Assembly: GCA_017983635.1 (NCBI GenBank)
Contig: JAGOBA010000003.1
Span: 124,001-188,000 of the forward strand
Reading direction: 5' to 3'
DNA: 64,000 bases
Source of the DNA: Alphaproteobacteria bacterium
GTDB taxonomy: Bacteria; Pseudomonadota; Alphaproteobacteria; Micropepsales; Micropepsaceae
Shown here: positions 48,211 through 56,207 of the stretch, piece after piece
Position numbering within the stretch: the first letter of the stretch is position 1
How the letters are laid out: each line of letters begins with the position of its first letter
Made by a program: the position numbers and the translations under genes
Notes under the pieces: generated by a model
What the model was told of the DNA's origin: nothing
Seen by the model: only the letters and a program-made list of their open reading frames with translations
Databases searched by the model: none

Positions 48211-49641
48211 ATGCAAAAGCGCCTGCAGTTCTACATTGACGGTAAGTGGGTCGACCCCGTTACGCCGAAGACGCTCGACGTGATCAATCCGGCGACCGAA
48301 GAGCCGATCGGTCAGATTAGCCTCGGCTCGAAGGCCGACGTCGACAAGGCCGTGAAGGCGGCCCGTCGCGCGTTCGAGACGTTCTCGCAGACGACGAAGG
48401 AAGAGCGCCTCGCGCTGCTGCAGAAGATCACGGAAGTCTATCAACGCCGCTTCGGCGAGTTCGCCGAGACGATCTCGCTGGAGATGGGCGCCCCTATGTG
48501 GCTGTCGAAGGCCGCTCAGGCCGCGACCGGCGTTGCGCATTTGATGCAGACAATGAAGATCCTCAAGGACTTCGAATTCACGCAGGTGAAAGGCACGACC
48601 GGCATCGTGCACGAGCCCGTCGGCGTCGTCGGCATGATCACGCCGTGGAATTGGCCGGTGAACCAGATCATGTGCAAGGCTGCGCCCGCGCTCGCCGCCG
48701 GCTGCACGATGGTGTTGAAGCCATCGGAGATTGCACCCTTGAACGCGATGCTGATCGCGGACGTGTTCCATGAAGCGGGCGTGCCGCCCGGCGTGTTCAA
48801 CGTCGTCAATGGCGACGGACCGACGGTCGGGGAAGCGATGTCGTCTCACCCCGGGATCGACATGATGTCGTTCACCGGTTCTACACGCGCGGGCGTGGCG
48901 GTGGCGAAGGCCGCTGCCGATACGGTCAAGCGCGTGACGCAGGAACTGGGCGGCAAGTCGGCGAACATCGTCCTGGAAGACGCGGACCTGAAGAAGGCGG
49001 TGTCGGGCGGCGTGATGGGTTGCTTCGGCAATTCCGGTCAGTCCTGCAACGCGCCGACGCGCATGTTCGTGCCGCGCAAGAAGCAAGACGAAGCGATCGC
49101 CATCGCCAAGGCGACGGCGGAATCGGTGAAGGTCGCCGATCCGTTCTCGGAAGGGATGGTGATGGGCCCCGTCGTGAGCGAGGCGCAGTACAACAAGATC
49201 CAAGGCCTGATCAAAAAGGGCATCGAGGAGGGCGCAACGCTGGTCACCGGCGGTCTCGGCCGGCCGGAAGGCTTGAACCGCGGCTACTTCGTGCGGCCGA
49301 CGGTATTTGCGAACGTGACGAACGACATGACGATCGCGCGCGAAGAAATCTTCGGGCCGGTGTTGTCGATCTTGCCCTACGACACCGAGGAGGAAGCGAT
49401 CGCTCAAGCGAACGACACGCCGTACGGTCTGTCGGGTTACGTGCAATCGGGCAGCGTCGAGCACGCCCGCAAGGTGGCGGCGCGGCTGCGCACCGGCAAC
49501 GTGCACTTGAACGGCGCCGGTCCGGACTTCAACGCACCGTTCGGCGGCTACAAGCAATCCGGCACCGGCCGCGAGTGGGGCGAGCACGGCTTCAAGGAGT
49601 TCCTCGAAGTCAAGGCGGTGCTTGGCTACCAGGCGGCCTAG
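48211..49641 (+). CDS. Aldehyde dehydrogenase family protein
   Basis: The 476-residue NAD(P)-dependent oxidoreductase oxidises an aldehyde to an acid. It carries ITPWNWPVNQIMCKAAPALAAG, VLKPSEIAPLNA, FTGSTRAGVAV for cofactor binding, QELGGKSANIVLEDA with the general-base Glu, and GNSGQSCNAPTRM with the catalytic Cys near residue 276. The C-terminal GGYKQSGTGREWGEHGFKEFLEVKA is typical. Substrate is not evident. It is divergent from trpG and its 3' end is partly repeated at 50229. Confidence 0.93.
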   Translation: MQKRLQFYIDGKWVDPVTPKTLDVINPATEEPIGQISLGSKADVDKAVKAARRAFETFSQTTKEERLALLQKITEVYQRRFGEFAETISLEMGAPMWLSKAAQAATGVAHLMQTMKILKDFEFTQVKGTTGIVHEPVGVVGMITPWNWPVNQIMCKAAPALAAGCTMVLKPSEIAPLNAMLIADVFHEAGVPPGVFNVVNGDGPTVGEAMSSHPGIDMMSFTGSTRAGVAVAKAAADTVKRVTQELGGKSANIVLEDADLKKAVSGGVMGCFGNSGQSCNAPTRMFVPRKKQDEAIAIAKATAESVKVADPFSEGMVMGPVVSEAQYNKIQGLIKKGIEEGATLVTGGLGRPEGLNRGYFVRPTVFANVTNDMTIAREEIFGPVLSILPYDTEEEAIAQANDTPYGLSGYVQSGSVEHARKVAARLRTGNVHLNGAGPDFNAPFGGYKQSGTGREWGEHGFKEFLEVKAVLGYQAA

Positions 49642-49697
49642 GCTGTCGCTCTGAAAAGTGTTAAGGCTTGGGGCATGAAATCGAAATCACGCTCCAA
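49631..49697 (+). repeat. Direct repeat, left copy (includes aldehyde dehydrogenase stop and hairpin)
   Basis: This segment aligns with 50229-50295. Both begin GGCGGCCTAGGCT, share AAGTGTTA and TTGGGGC, and end in a hairpin with ATCACG in the right arm. Here the hairpin is an imperfect 10-bp stem with a long loop that also contains the start codon of the antitoxin gene. Confidence 0.65.
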
Positions 49698-49887
49698 GCC
49701 TTCGAACCTTCCAGGCGCTGACCTTTCGGAGACGGAGGTTGGGGCATGGGTTCGCCGTAACAGGGCCGCGATCAACAGCGATCTAGCCGCCGCGCGCAAC
49801 GGTCTGAAGGCCGGCGAAGGCCGGCCTTGGAATCTTGTGAAGTTCGTTGCGCGGGCGCAGAAGCGTTCGGCCACAAAGAAAAAGTAG
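49675..49887 (+). CDS. Putative type II antitoxin
   Basis: The 70-residue basic protein reads ADLSETEVGAWVRRNRAAINSDLAAARNGLKAGEG in its core. This recalls short antitoxins that precede ParE-type toxins, with helices suited to wrapping the toxin. The assignment rests mainly on position: it ends 12 bases before a frameshifted ParE-like gene. The start codon lies inside a hairpin (left repeat copy). The C-terminus is Lys/Arg-rich. Confidence 0.55.
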   Translation: MKSKSRSKPSNLPGADLSETEVGAWVRRNRAAINSDLAAARNGLKAGEGRPWNLVKFVARAQKRSATKKK

Positions 49888-49899
49888 CAGCCGACTGCG

Positions 49900-50198
49900 A
49901 TGCCGAAGCTGCTGCTTTCGCGCCAGGCTGAGACCGATCTCGACGACATCTGGAACTATATATCGCGAGCCGCAATCCGGACGCTGCGTTGCGCGTGATC
50001 GGCGAGATCAACGGTGTGTTCGAGTTAATCAGCAACTTTCCGCTCATAGGAAGGGCGCACGATGAACTGGACGGTGAGCCACGTATCTTTCCGGTGCGGA
50101 ACTACCTAGTCGTCTATGAAATTGTCCAAGACGTTGGTGTCCAGGTCCTCCGCGTGTATCACTCATCACGCGACCCTGGCCGCATTTTGAAAGGTTAA
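49900..50198 (+). pseudogene. ParE/RelE-family toxin, frameshifted
   Basis: From ATG 49900 the frame reads MPKLLLSRQAETDLDDIWNYI, the ParE N-terminus. After a TATATAT run near 49957-49963 it goes out of frame and stops. The rest of a ParE toxin continues in another frame: IASRNPDAALRVIGEI, then NFPLIGRAHDEL, PVRNYLVVYEIV and VLRVYHSSRDPGRIL up to the TAA at 50198. Removing two bases from the AT run restores one open frame of about 97 codons. Toxin activity is presumably lost unless slippage restores it. Confidence 0.78.
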
Positions 50199-50228
50199 GT
50201 GACCGCCAAAGGGGTGGTTACCGGGACG

Positions 50229-50295
50229 AGGCGGCCTAGGCTATCGATTGCACAAGTGTTACCGTTTGGGGCGTGAGATCAATCACGCCCCAGGC
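50229..50295 (+). repeat. Direct repeat, right copy, with strong hairpin
   Basis: This is the partner of 49631-49697, with several substitutions and small gaps. It ends in a perfect 10-bp hairpin (50267-50276 with 50283-50292, 6-nt loop). The two copies bracket the toxin-antitoxin relic. Confidence 0.65.
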
Positions 50296-50350
50296 CGGAC
50301 TGGAGTTTTCGTCGCCGACCCTTGGGACTGAAGACTAAAAGGGGAAGCGC

Positions 50351-51433
50351 ATGCCGAATGCGGGCATCACAGGTTGGGGCAAGTGCATGCCCCCGAACGT
50401 TCTCAGCAACAACGATATCGCGACGTTCCTGGACACGTCCGACGAGTGGATCACGACGCGGACCGGCATCAAGACGCGCCGCGTGTCGCATTGTTCGCTG
50501 ACCGACATGGCCGAGGTCGCGGCAAAGCGCGCGCTCGCCTGTGCCGGGATCGAGGGTAAGGACCTCGACCTGATCGTCATGGGTACGACCACGCATGACG
50601 AGCAGTGCCCGAACCAGGCGTCGGGCGTGCAGCGGCGAATCGCCGGCGCCGAAGGCTGCGGTGCGATGGATGTGAACACGGCCTGCACGAGTTTTCTCTA
50701 CGGCCTCTCGACGGCGTCCGCGATGGTCAAGACGGGCGCGATCAAGACGGCGCTGGTCATTGGCGGCGAGTTGATCACGCCGTTCATGAACTGGGACGAC
50801 CGAAACGTCGCCGTGCTGTTCGGTGACGGCTGCGCGGCCGTTGTCGTGCAGGCGACCGACAAAGACGAAGGCGTACAGATGGAGCGGCTTGGCTGCTACG
50901 GCGAGTCGCGCGCGATCCTGCAGATCCACGGCATGGGCGGGAATTACGTACACGCGGGGCGCTTGATCGGCGTCACCGAGTGGCAGTTTGAAGGCCAGGA
51001 GATTTTCAAGAAGGCCGTCGGCGGCATGAGCCTGGCAAGCGACGACGTGCTCAAGCGCGCGGGCAAGACCGCCGCCGACGTCGACATCTGCGTGCCGCAT
51101 CAAGCGAACCTGCGCATCATCGAGGCGGTGGCGAAGAAGTCCGGCGTGCCGATGGACCGCGTCTATGTCAGCGTCGAGCGTTACGGCAACATGTCGGCCG
51201 CGACCGTGCCGGTGGCGTTGTGCGAAGCGCTGGAAGAGGGTCGCGTGAAGCCGGGCTCGTTGTTGTTGATGCCTGCGTTCGGCGGTGGGTTGACGTTCTG
51301 CGCGCATCTTGTGCGCTGGGGCAGCCGCGTGACGCCGCTTGGGACAACAACGGTTGACCTGCCGCCGCCGACGCGGACGGCGTTGGAAACCGTAGAGCAC
51401 TATCGCCGGGCGCGGGGCCACGCAGTCGCGTAA
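50351..51433 (+). CDS. 3-oxoacyl-ACP synthase III (FabH-like)
   Basis: The 360-residue condensing enzyme has the thiolase fold and the FabH triad: NTACTSFLYGL (Cys112), VPHQANLRII (His250) and ERYGNMSAATVPVAL (Asn280). It is about 40 residues longer than E. coli FabH (317) owing to a C-terminal tail after FCAHLVRWG. It may start fatty-acid chains or make a special acyl product; it is not in a fab cluster here, so a secondary role is plausible. AAGGGGAA precedes the ATG. A GNAT gene follows after 5 bases. Confidence 0.9.
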   Translation: MPNAGITGWGKCMPPNVLSNNDIATFLDTSDEWITTRTGIKTRRVSHCSLTDMAEVAAKRALACAGIEGKDLDLIVMGTTTHDEQCPNQASGVQRRIAGAEGCGAMDVNTACTSFLYGLSTASAMVKTGAIKTALVIGGELITPFMNWDDRNVAVLFGDGCAAVVVQATDKDEGVQMERLGCYGESRAILQIHGMGGNYVHAGRLIGVTEWQFEGQEIFKKAVGGMSLASDDVLKRAGKTAADVDICVPHQANLRIIEAVAKKSGVPMDRVYVSVERYGNMSAATVPVALCEALEEGRVKPGSLLLMPAFGGGLTFCAHLVRWGSRVTPLGTTTVDLPPPTRTALETVEHYRRARGHAVA

Positions 51434-51438
51434 CGATC

Positions 51439-52038
51439 ATGAGAGAGCCCATCGACATCGTCATCGACACGCCGAACTATGTCGTGCGCACGCTGCACGA
51501 GAGTGACGACATGGGGAATTGGGGCGAGTGGGTCGCCGATCCGAATACGGCGCGCATGTTGAACACCGCGGTGAAGAAGCTCACGGCCGACGATTTCAGG
51601 GCCTATGTCCGGCGCTTCGACCGAATCAACAGCCACTTGCTCGGCATATTCCGGCGGACCGACGACGCGCTGGTCGGCATGTGGTCGAACTATGTCGATT
51701 GGCCGAAGTCCGAGTTCTTGATCAATTTGATCGTGGGCGACGTTCCCGATCGCAAGACGCATGTTCGCCACGAAACGTCGTGGCGCGTGAACCGCTATTT
51801 CTTCGAGCAACTCGACTTGAAGTTCCAGCGCGCGACGACGCTGGCGACGAACATTCCAGCGATCCGCGCGCTCGAGGAAAAGAAGTGGTCCTTGGCGGGC
51901 AACAGCATGAAGGCTGCGGCCGATGGGTCGGGCGACGTGCTGATCCTGCTCTACACAAGATCGCGCGAGGTCTGGAAAAGCCAGACGCCGATGTCGGACG
52001 AAGAGCTGTTGGGGCAGGGCGCTGCGCGGACGGGATAG
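51439..52038 (+). CDS. GNAT family N-acetyltransferase
   Basis: The 199-residue protein looks like a RimJ/RimL-type acetyltransferase: YVVRTLHESD opening, a central LLGIFRRTDDALVGMWSNYVD strand pair, and a late ATNIPAIRALEEKKW segment where acetyl-CoA-binding helices end in this family. The substrate is unknown. It is 5 bases downstream of the FabH-like gene and almost certainly co-transcribed with it, so it may modify or control the same pathway. Confidence 0.75.
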   Translation: MREPIDIVIDTPNYVVRTLHESDDMGNWGEWVADPNTARMLNTAVKKLTADDFRAYVRRFDRINSHLLGIFRRTDDALVGMWSNYVDWPKSEFLINLIVGDVPDRKTHVRHETSWRVNRYFFEQLDLKFQRATTLATNIPAIRALEEKKWSLAGNSMKAAADGSGDVLILLYTRSREVWKSQTPMSDEELLGQGAARTG

Positions 52039-52128
52039 TGGCCTGACTTTTGGAGTCGATGGTGCTACTAAGTAATACCGTGACGTGAGCTTCCTGATGA
52101 CCGCCAAGACATCCATTTCGCTCAAGAG

Positions 52129-52172
52129 AGGATCTAGGGTCAGGAGGATCTAGCAGGAGGATCTAGGGTCAG
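52129..52172 (+). repeat. Short direct repeats AGGATCTAG
   Basis: AGGATCTAGGGTCAG occurs at 52129-52143 and again at 52158-52172, with a third, shorter copy (AGGATCTAG) at 52145-52153 between them. They stand at the start of a gene-poor stretch and may mark the end of a former insertion. Confidence 0.6.
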
Positions 52173-52212
52173 AGTAGAATTTCGTGAAGATAGCTCGCGC
52201 AGATCACCGCGC

Positions 52213-52337
52213 GCGCGAACTCGAACACTGCCTAACGGGCTCAATCAGTACACAGCCATTGCCGGTAGCTCGTTCACGCATGATGCGCGCGGGAACACGA
52301 CGGCTGGAGCTATGGCTGCAACGTCTATGACCGCGTG
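52213..52337 (+). pseudogene. RHS/YD-repeat protein relic
   Basis: The plus strand reads RTLPNGLNQYTAIAGSSFTHD, then ARGNTT, which is the NxLNQYTA...YDxxGN pattern of RHS repeats. It then changes frame near 52300 to GWSYGCNVYDR, the next expected RHS piece. No longer open frame continues it on either side. It is a fragment of a large polymorphic-toxin-type gene now decayed. Confidence 0.65.
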
Positions 52338-52783
52338 ATTACGGGCACCTGCGGGCCACAGGTGAATGACCTGCACTTCCGATTGCGCGCTGGCGCGAGT
52401 TGCCGCGACGTCACGTCGATCGTGACGGCCGCCTCCCCCGCGGTCCCAGGCTGCGATTGGGGTGCGGCGAGAGGGGGCTTGATTTTCGACGAGGATGTTC
52501 TATTTATGTTCTCACACGTTTTCGGCCCTGATTTGGCGGGGTTCGGCTGCAACTTGAAACTGTTGATCGACCACCATCAACGTCTCGCCCGGAAGGACGA
52601 GCGTGGTGATGGCGCTTGCTTTGAGACAGCTTGCCGGCATCGGATAACGCACGCGGAACGGAGACATAACGGATTTAGAACGGATAATGCGGCGCAGTTC
52701 TGCCGAAATAACGCATATAACGGATATGCGAATATCAGTTGGTTCCGGGGCACCTGAGACGGTGTCTCGATGTGCCAGTTGTC
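52338..52783. other. Gene-poor stretch, no supported gene
   Basis: A 140-codon frame (52335-52757) exists but has no recognisable motif, an odd composition rich in Cys and His, and no ribosome-binding site; I do not call it. A 7-bp inverted repeat (52754-52760 with 52781-52787) overlaps the end of the next minus-strand gene and could fold in its 3' end. Confidence 0.5.
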
Positions 52784-53512
52784 TCAGTTGGCCGGGGCGC
52801 GGGCGTACCAGTTGGTGAGGCGGACGCGGAGCATCCAGAACGCCAGCACTACGAGCGGCAGCAGAACGGGCACGAAGAGGAGCGGGGAGTCCTGGACCTC
52901 TTTCGGGAACAGCTGCTGCTGGCCCAAGAAGAACGAACCGGCGGCGATGAAGGTGCCGGTGCACATGCGCCAGAGGTGGCGGGCGATGCGGGCGGGGCCG
53001 GTGAGGCTTCCTCTGAGCAGGAGGCTCAGGTCTCCGGCGGCGGCGAAGGTGCCGACCGTGACGAAGAACGTGAAGGCTTGCGGTGGTGAGCCGTCAACGG
53101 TGCCGCTGGGGTCGTTCGCGGCCTGGATCATGAAGATGGCGCCGGCTGCGGCGGCGAGCAGGGCGATGACGAATCCTGCGACCTCGAAACGGCCTGCGGT
53201 CAGCGTCTGGCGGCGCGCGGCGATCCAGCCGCTCAAGACCAGGTAGAACGCGAGCACGCCTGCGACGGTGTTCGGGCGTTGGCCATCGTCGAGGAACGGC
53301 GCGACGCCGGCGCCGATGGCGGCCATCACCAGCATGCCGCCCACGAACACCCGGCCGGCGACGACGTGAAGCTCCTCGCCTTTGCGGGCGAACATGGCGG
53401 TGGCGCCTGCGACCATGCCCAGCGTGCCGCCGCCGATATGGGCGAGCAGAAGTCCGTCGGCTGCGATGTGCATCCAGAGCGGGGCGTCGGGGGCGGCTTG
53501 CAGAACGGTCAT
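52784..53512 (-). CDS. Membrane protein of unknown function (DUF2306-like)
   Basis: The 242-residue protein has about seven hydrophobic helices. HIGGGTLGMVAGATAMFARKGEELHVVAGRVFVGGMLVMAAIGAG resembles the DUF2306 pattern with conserved His residues in the helices. The later part has LWRMCTGTFIAAGSFFLGQQ. The ATG at 53512 (MTVLQAAPDAPLW) is preferred over the frame's first codon at 53635, which would overlap the divergent regulator. It may be controlled by the AraC-type gene beside it. Confidence 0.75.
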   Translation of the reverse strand: MTVLQAAPDAPLWMHIAADGLLLAHIGGGTLGMVAGATAMFARKGEELHVVAGRVFVGGMLVMAAIGAGVAPFLDDGQRPNTVAGVLAFYLVLSGWIAARRQTLTAGRFEVAGFVIALLAAAAGAIFMIQAANDPSGTVDGSPPQAFTFFVTVGTFAAAGDLSLLLRGSLTGPARIARHLWRMCTGTFIAAGSFFLGQQQLFPKEVQDSPLLFVPVLLPLVVLAFWMLRVRLTNWYARAPAN

Positions 53513-53622
53513 AGGGGCTCGTGAACGCGCGCGGTTTGGACGGGCGGTTGGTCCTGCGCTACCGTCACGGCCGCACCTCTTCGAAACTGACGAAACGCTA
53601 ACCGGCGCCGTGCGTTGACCCC

Positions 53623-54699
53623 ATGACCGCAACACTCAGAAAGCAAACCGCCGGGATCAAGCGCGCGAAGCTGGCCGCGGGGCCGACGATCGGGGCCGGG
53701 TATGCGCGTGGCTTGGTGAATTTCGCGGTGTCGAAGGGCGCGGGGCGGGCGGCGTTGCTCAAGGCGGCTGGGATCGCTGCGGATGAGATCGAGGACCTAG
53801 ACCAACGTGTGGAGCTCTCGCGCTACGAGACGCTTTTGCGCGCTGGGGCGGACCTCACAGGTGAACCGGCCTTGGCGCTGCAGTTTGGCGAGGCCGTTCG
53901 GATGCAGGAGATCTCCATCGTCGGGCTGATTTGCGAAGCGTGCGAGACGACGGTCGATGTGGGCGTGCAGCTGAACCGGTACGGGCGGCTCGCGTTCGAT
54001 GTGCGAAGCGACGTCGAGCCGATCCGTTTGGTGCACGACGCGGATGGCTACTGGATGGACTTTGCCGGCGCGGTCTTCAACGGCAACCCGATGCTGGCCG
54101 AGGCGGAGTTGGCGCGGATGGTTGAGAACGCGCGGACGATGTTTGCGGACAACGCTTACTTCCGGTCGACGCCGTTTCCGTTGGCGGTGCAGGTGAAACA
54201 CGAGGCGCCGAGCTATCGCGGCGAGTATGAGCGCATCTTTCGGGCGCCCGTCAGGTTTGGGGCGAAGATGAATGCGCTGCAGATCGACCCGGGCTTCTTG
54301 TCGCTGCGCCAGCCACCGGTCAGCCGCTATGTCTTCGGCGTGCTCAGCGCCCGGGCGGAGGCATTGCTCCGGGAGCTTGAGGAGACGAAGACCTTGCGGG
54401 GGCAAGTGGAGAGCCTGCTGATCCCGGTGTTGCACACCGGGGTTCCACCGATCGAGCAGATCGCGGCAAAGGTCGGGGTCAGCCGGGCCACGCTCTATCG
54501 CAAGCTGAAGGCCGAAGGCGCCAGTTTCGAGAAGGTGCTCGACGATCTGCGCCACCGGATGGCGCTGCATTATCTCGACGGCAAGCAAGTGTCGGTGAAC
54601 GAGGCGGCGTATCTGGTTGGATTTTCTGAGCCCAGTGCCTTCTCGCGGGCGTTCCGGCGCTGGACGGGCACGAGCCCGGCGAAACGCGCGCGGCGCTAG
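53623..54699 (+). CDS. AraC family transcriptional regulator
   Basis: The 358-residue protein has an N-terminal ligand-sensing part of the Arabinose_bd type (RALLKAAGI, LALQFGEAVRMQEISIVGLICEACET) covering about residues 20-210. A C-terminal AraC DNA-binding domain follows, with two helix-turn-helix motifs: IEQIAAKVGVSRATLYRKLKAEGASF and VNEAAYLVGFSEPSAFSRAFRRWTGTSP. It is divergent from the DUF2306-like gene, with 110 bases between, a natural target. Its stop overlaps the end of trpE by 4 bases. Confidence 0.9.
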   Translation: MTATLRKQTAGIKRAKLAAGPTIGAGYARGLVNFAVSKGAGRAALLKAAGIAADEIEDLDQRVELSRYETLLRAGADLTGEPALALQFGEAVRMQEISIVGLICEACETTVDVGVQLNRYGRLAFDVRSDVEPIRLVHDADGYWMDFAGAVFNGNPMLAEAELARMVENARTMFADNAYFRSTPFPLAVQVKHEAPSYRGEYERIFRAPVRFGAKMNALQIDPGFLSLRQPPVSRYVFGVLSARAEALLRELEETKTLRGQVESLLIPVLHTGVPPIEQIAAKVGVSRATLYRKLKAEGASFEKVLDDLRHRMALHYLDGKQVSVNEAAYLVGFSEPSAFSRAFRRWTGTSPAKRARR

Positions 54700-56207
54700 C
54701 GATTGATTTTGGTGTCGAGGCGCTGCGCTTCTTCGGCGGCGCGGAATAGGGCGGCGGATTTGTAGACCGTCTCCATGAACTCGGCTTCGGGATCGCTGTC
54801 GGCAACGACGCCGCCGCCGGCTTGGACGTACATGACGCCGTCCTTCACGACTGCCGTGCGGAGCGCAATGCAGGTGTCCATCGAGCCGTTGGCTGAGAAA
54901 TAGCCGACCGTGCCGCCGTAGACGCCGCGCTTTTCCTTCTCAAGTTCGTCGATGATTTCGAGGGCACGGATCTTGGGAGCGCCGCTGGTGGTGCCGGCCG
55001 GGAAGCCCGCAATCAGGGCGGCGAGCGCATCGACGCCGGGGCGCATCTTGCCTTCGACGTTGGAGACGATGTGTTGGACGTGGCTGTATTTCTCGATGAT
55101 GAACTGTTCGGTGACCGTGACAGAGCCGATGGTTGCCACGCGCCCGACGTCGTTGCGACCGAGGTCGAGCAACATCAGGTGTTCGGCGCGCTCCTTCGGG
55201 TCGGCGAGCAGCTTGTCGGCGAGCACCTTGTCTTCCGCGGCCGTCGCGCCGCGGCGCGTTGTGCCGGCGATCGGACGGATGGTCACGACGCCTTCACGCA
55301 CGCGGACGAGGATTTCGGGGCTCGAGCCCACGACGGCGAAGCCCGGGTAGTTCAGATGGAACAGGAAAGGGGAGGGGTTCAGACGGCGCAGCGCCCGGTA
55401 GAGTTGAAACGGCGGCAGCTTGAACGGGCGGCGGAAGCGCTGGCTCGGCACAACTTGGAAGATGTCGCCGGCGGCGATGTATTCCTTCGCGCGGGCAACG
55501 ATGTCCAGATACTCGGCATGCGAGGTGTTCGATGTGGGTTGTTCGAGTTTGAGCTCGGTTGCGTGGGCGTCTTCGGGCAGCCGATTGCGCGCGAAGTCGA
55601 GAGCGACGGTGGAGAGGCGTTCCTCGGCCCGGTCATAGGCTTGACGGGCTGTGACGCCCGCTTGCGGGAACACCGGCGTTGCGATCGTCACGTCGGCCCG
55701 AACGGCGTCGAAGATGGCAACGATGGTCGGGCGTACGAGGATCGCGTCGGGCAGGCCCAACGGATCGGGCTTGTCCGCTGGCAGGCGCTCCATCAGGCGC
55801 ACCATGTCGTGGCCCAGATAGCCAAACAGGCCCGAGGCCATCGGCGGCAGGGACGGCGGCAGTTCCATCTGCGTGCGCTGCATCAGGGCTCGCAGCGCGT
55901 CGAGCGGCGGCTTGGCTTCGGCGGCGAACGCGTCCGGTGTCGCTTGGGCGTTGAGGTTCAACTCGGCGCGCGTGCCGCGGCAGCGCCAGATGATGTCGGG
56001 CTTCAGGCCGATGATTGAGTAGCGGCCACGGGTTTCACCACCCTGGACGCTTTCAAGCAGGAAGGCGTAGGGATCGCCGACACCGAGTTTCATCCACGCC
56101 GAGACGGGCGTGTCGAGGTCGGCGACCAGCGAGCGCGCGACGATCTGCGGCTTTCCGGCGTCGTAGGCCGGGCGAAATTCCTCGAACGAAGGCGTGTGGT
56201 CGGTCAT
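54696..56207 (-). CDS. trpE: Anthranilate synthase component I
   Basis: The 503-residue enzyme turns chorismate into anthranilate with ammonia from TrpG. The N-terminal feedback region has YAFLLESVQGGETRGRYSIIG with the LLES tryptophan-binding motif. The catalytic domain shows PIAGTTRRGATAAED, LMLLDLGRNDVGRVA and FPAGTTSGAPKIRALEIIDELE. The start overlaps the ppiD stop by 4 bases. trpG, trpD and trpC lie farther along the same strand after an interposed block. Confidence 0.96.
   Translation of the reverse strand: MTDHTPSFEEFRPAYDAGKPQIVARSLVADLDTPVSAWMKLGVGDPYAFLLESVQGGETRGRYSIIGLKPDIIWRCRGTRAELNLNAQATPDAFAAEAKPPLDALRALMQRTQMELPPSLPPMASGLFGYLGHDMVRLMERLPADKPDPLGLPDAILVRPTIVAIFDAVRADVTIATPVFPQAGVTARQAYDRAEERLSTVALDFARNRLPEDAHATELKLEQPTSNTSHAEYLDIVARAKEYIAAGDIFQVVPSQRFRRPFKLPPFQLYRALRRLNPSPFLFHLNYPGFAVVGSSPEILVRVREGVVTIRPIAGTTRRGATAAEDKVLADKLLADPKERAEHLMLLDLGRNDVGRVATIGSVTVTEQFIIEKYSHVQHIVSNVEGKMRPGVDALAALIAGFPAGTTSGAPKIRALEIIDELEKEKRGVYGGTVGYFSANGSMDTCIALRTAVVKDGVMYVQAGGGVVADSDPEAEFMETVYKSAALFRAAEEAQRLDTKINR

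Noticed and set aside
48184-49587. Minus-strand open frame of 467 codons
   Set aside because: Antisense to the aldehyde dehydrogenase gene, which has clear catalytic motifs.
49989-50198. Separate 69-codon gene starting at a GTG
   Set aside because: It is the C-terminal part of the ParE-like toxin displaced by the two-base slip, not an independent gene.
52335-52757. Plus-strand open frame of 140 codons in the gene-poor stretch
   Set aside because: No ribosome-binding site, unusual composition and no family resemblance; it only continues past the RHS relic by chance.
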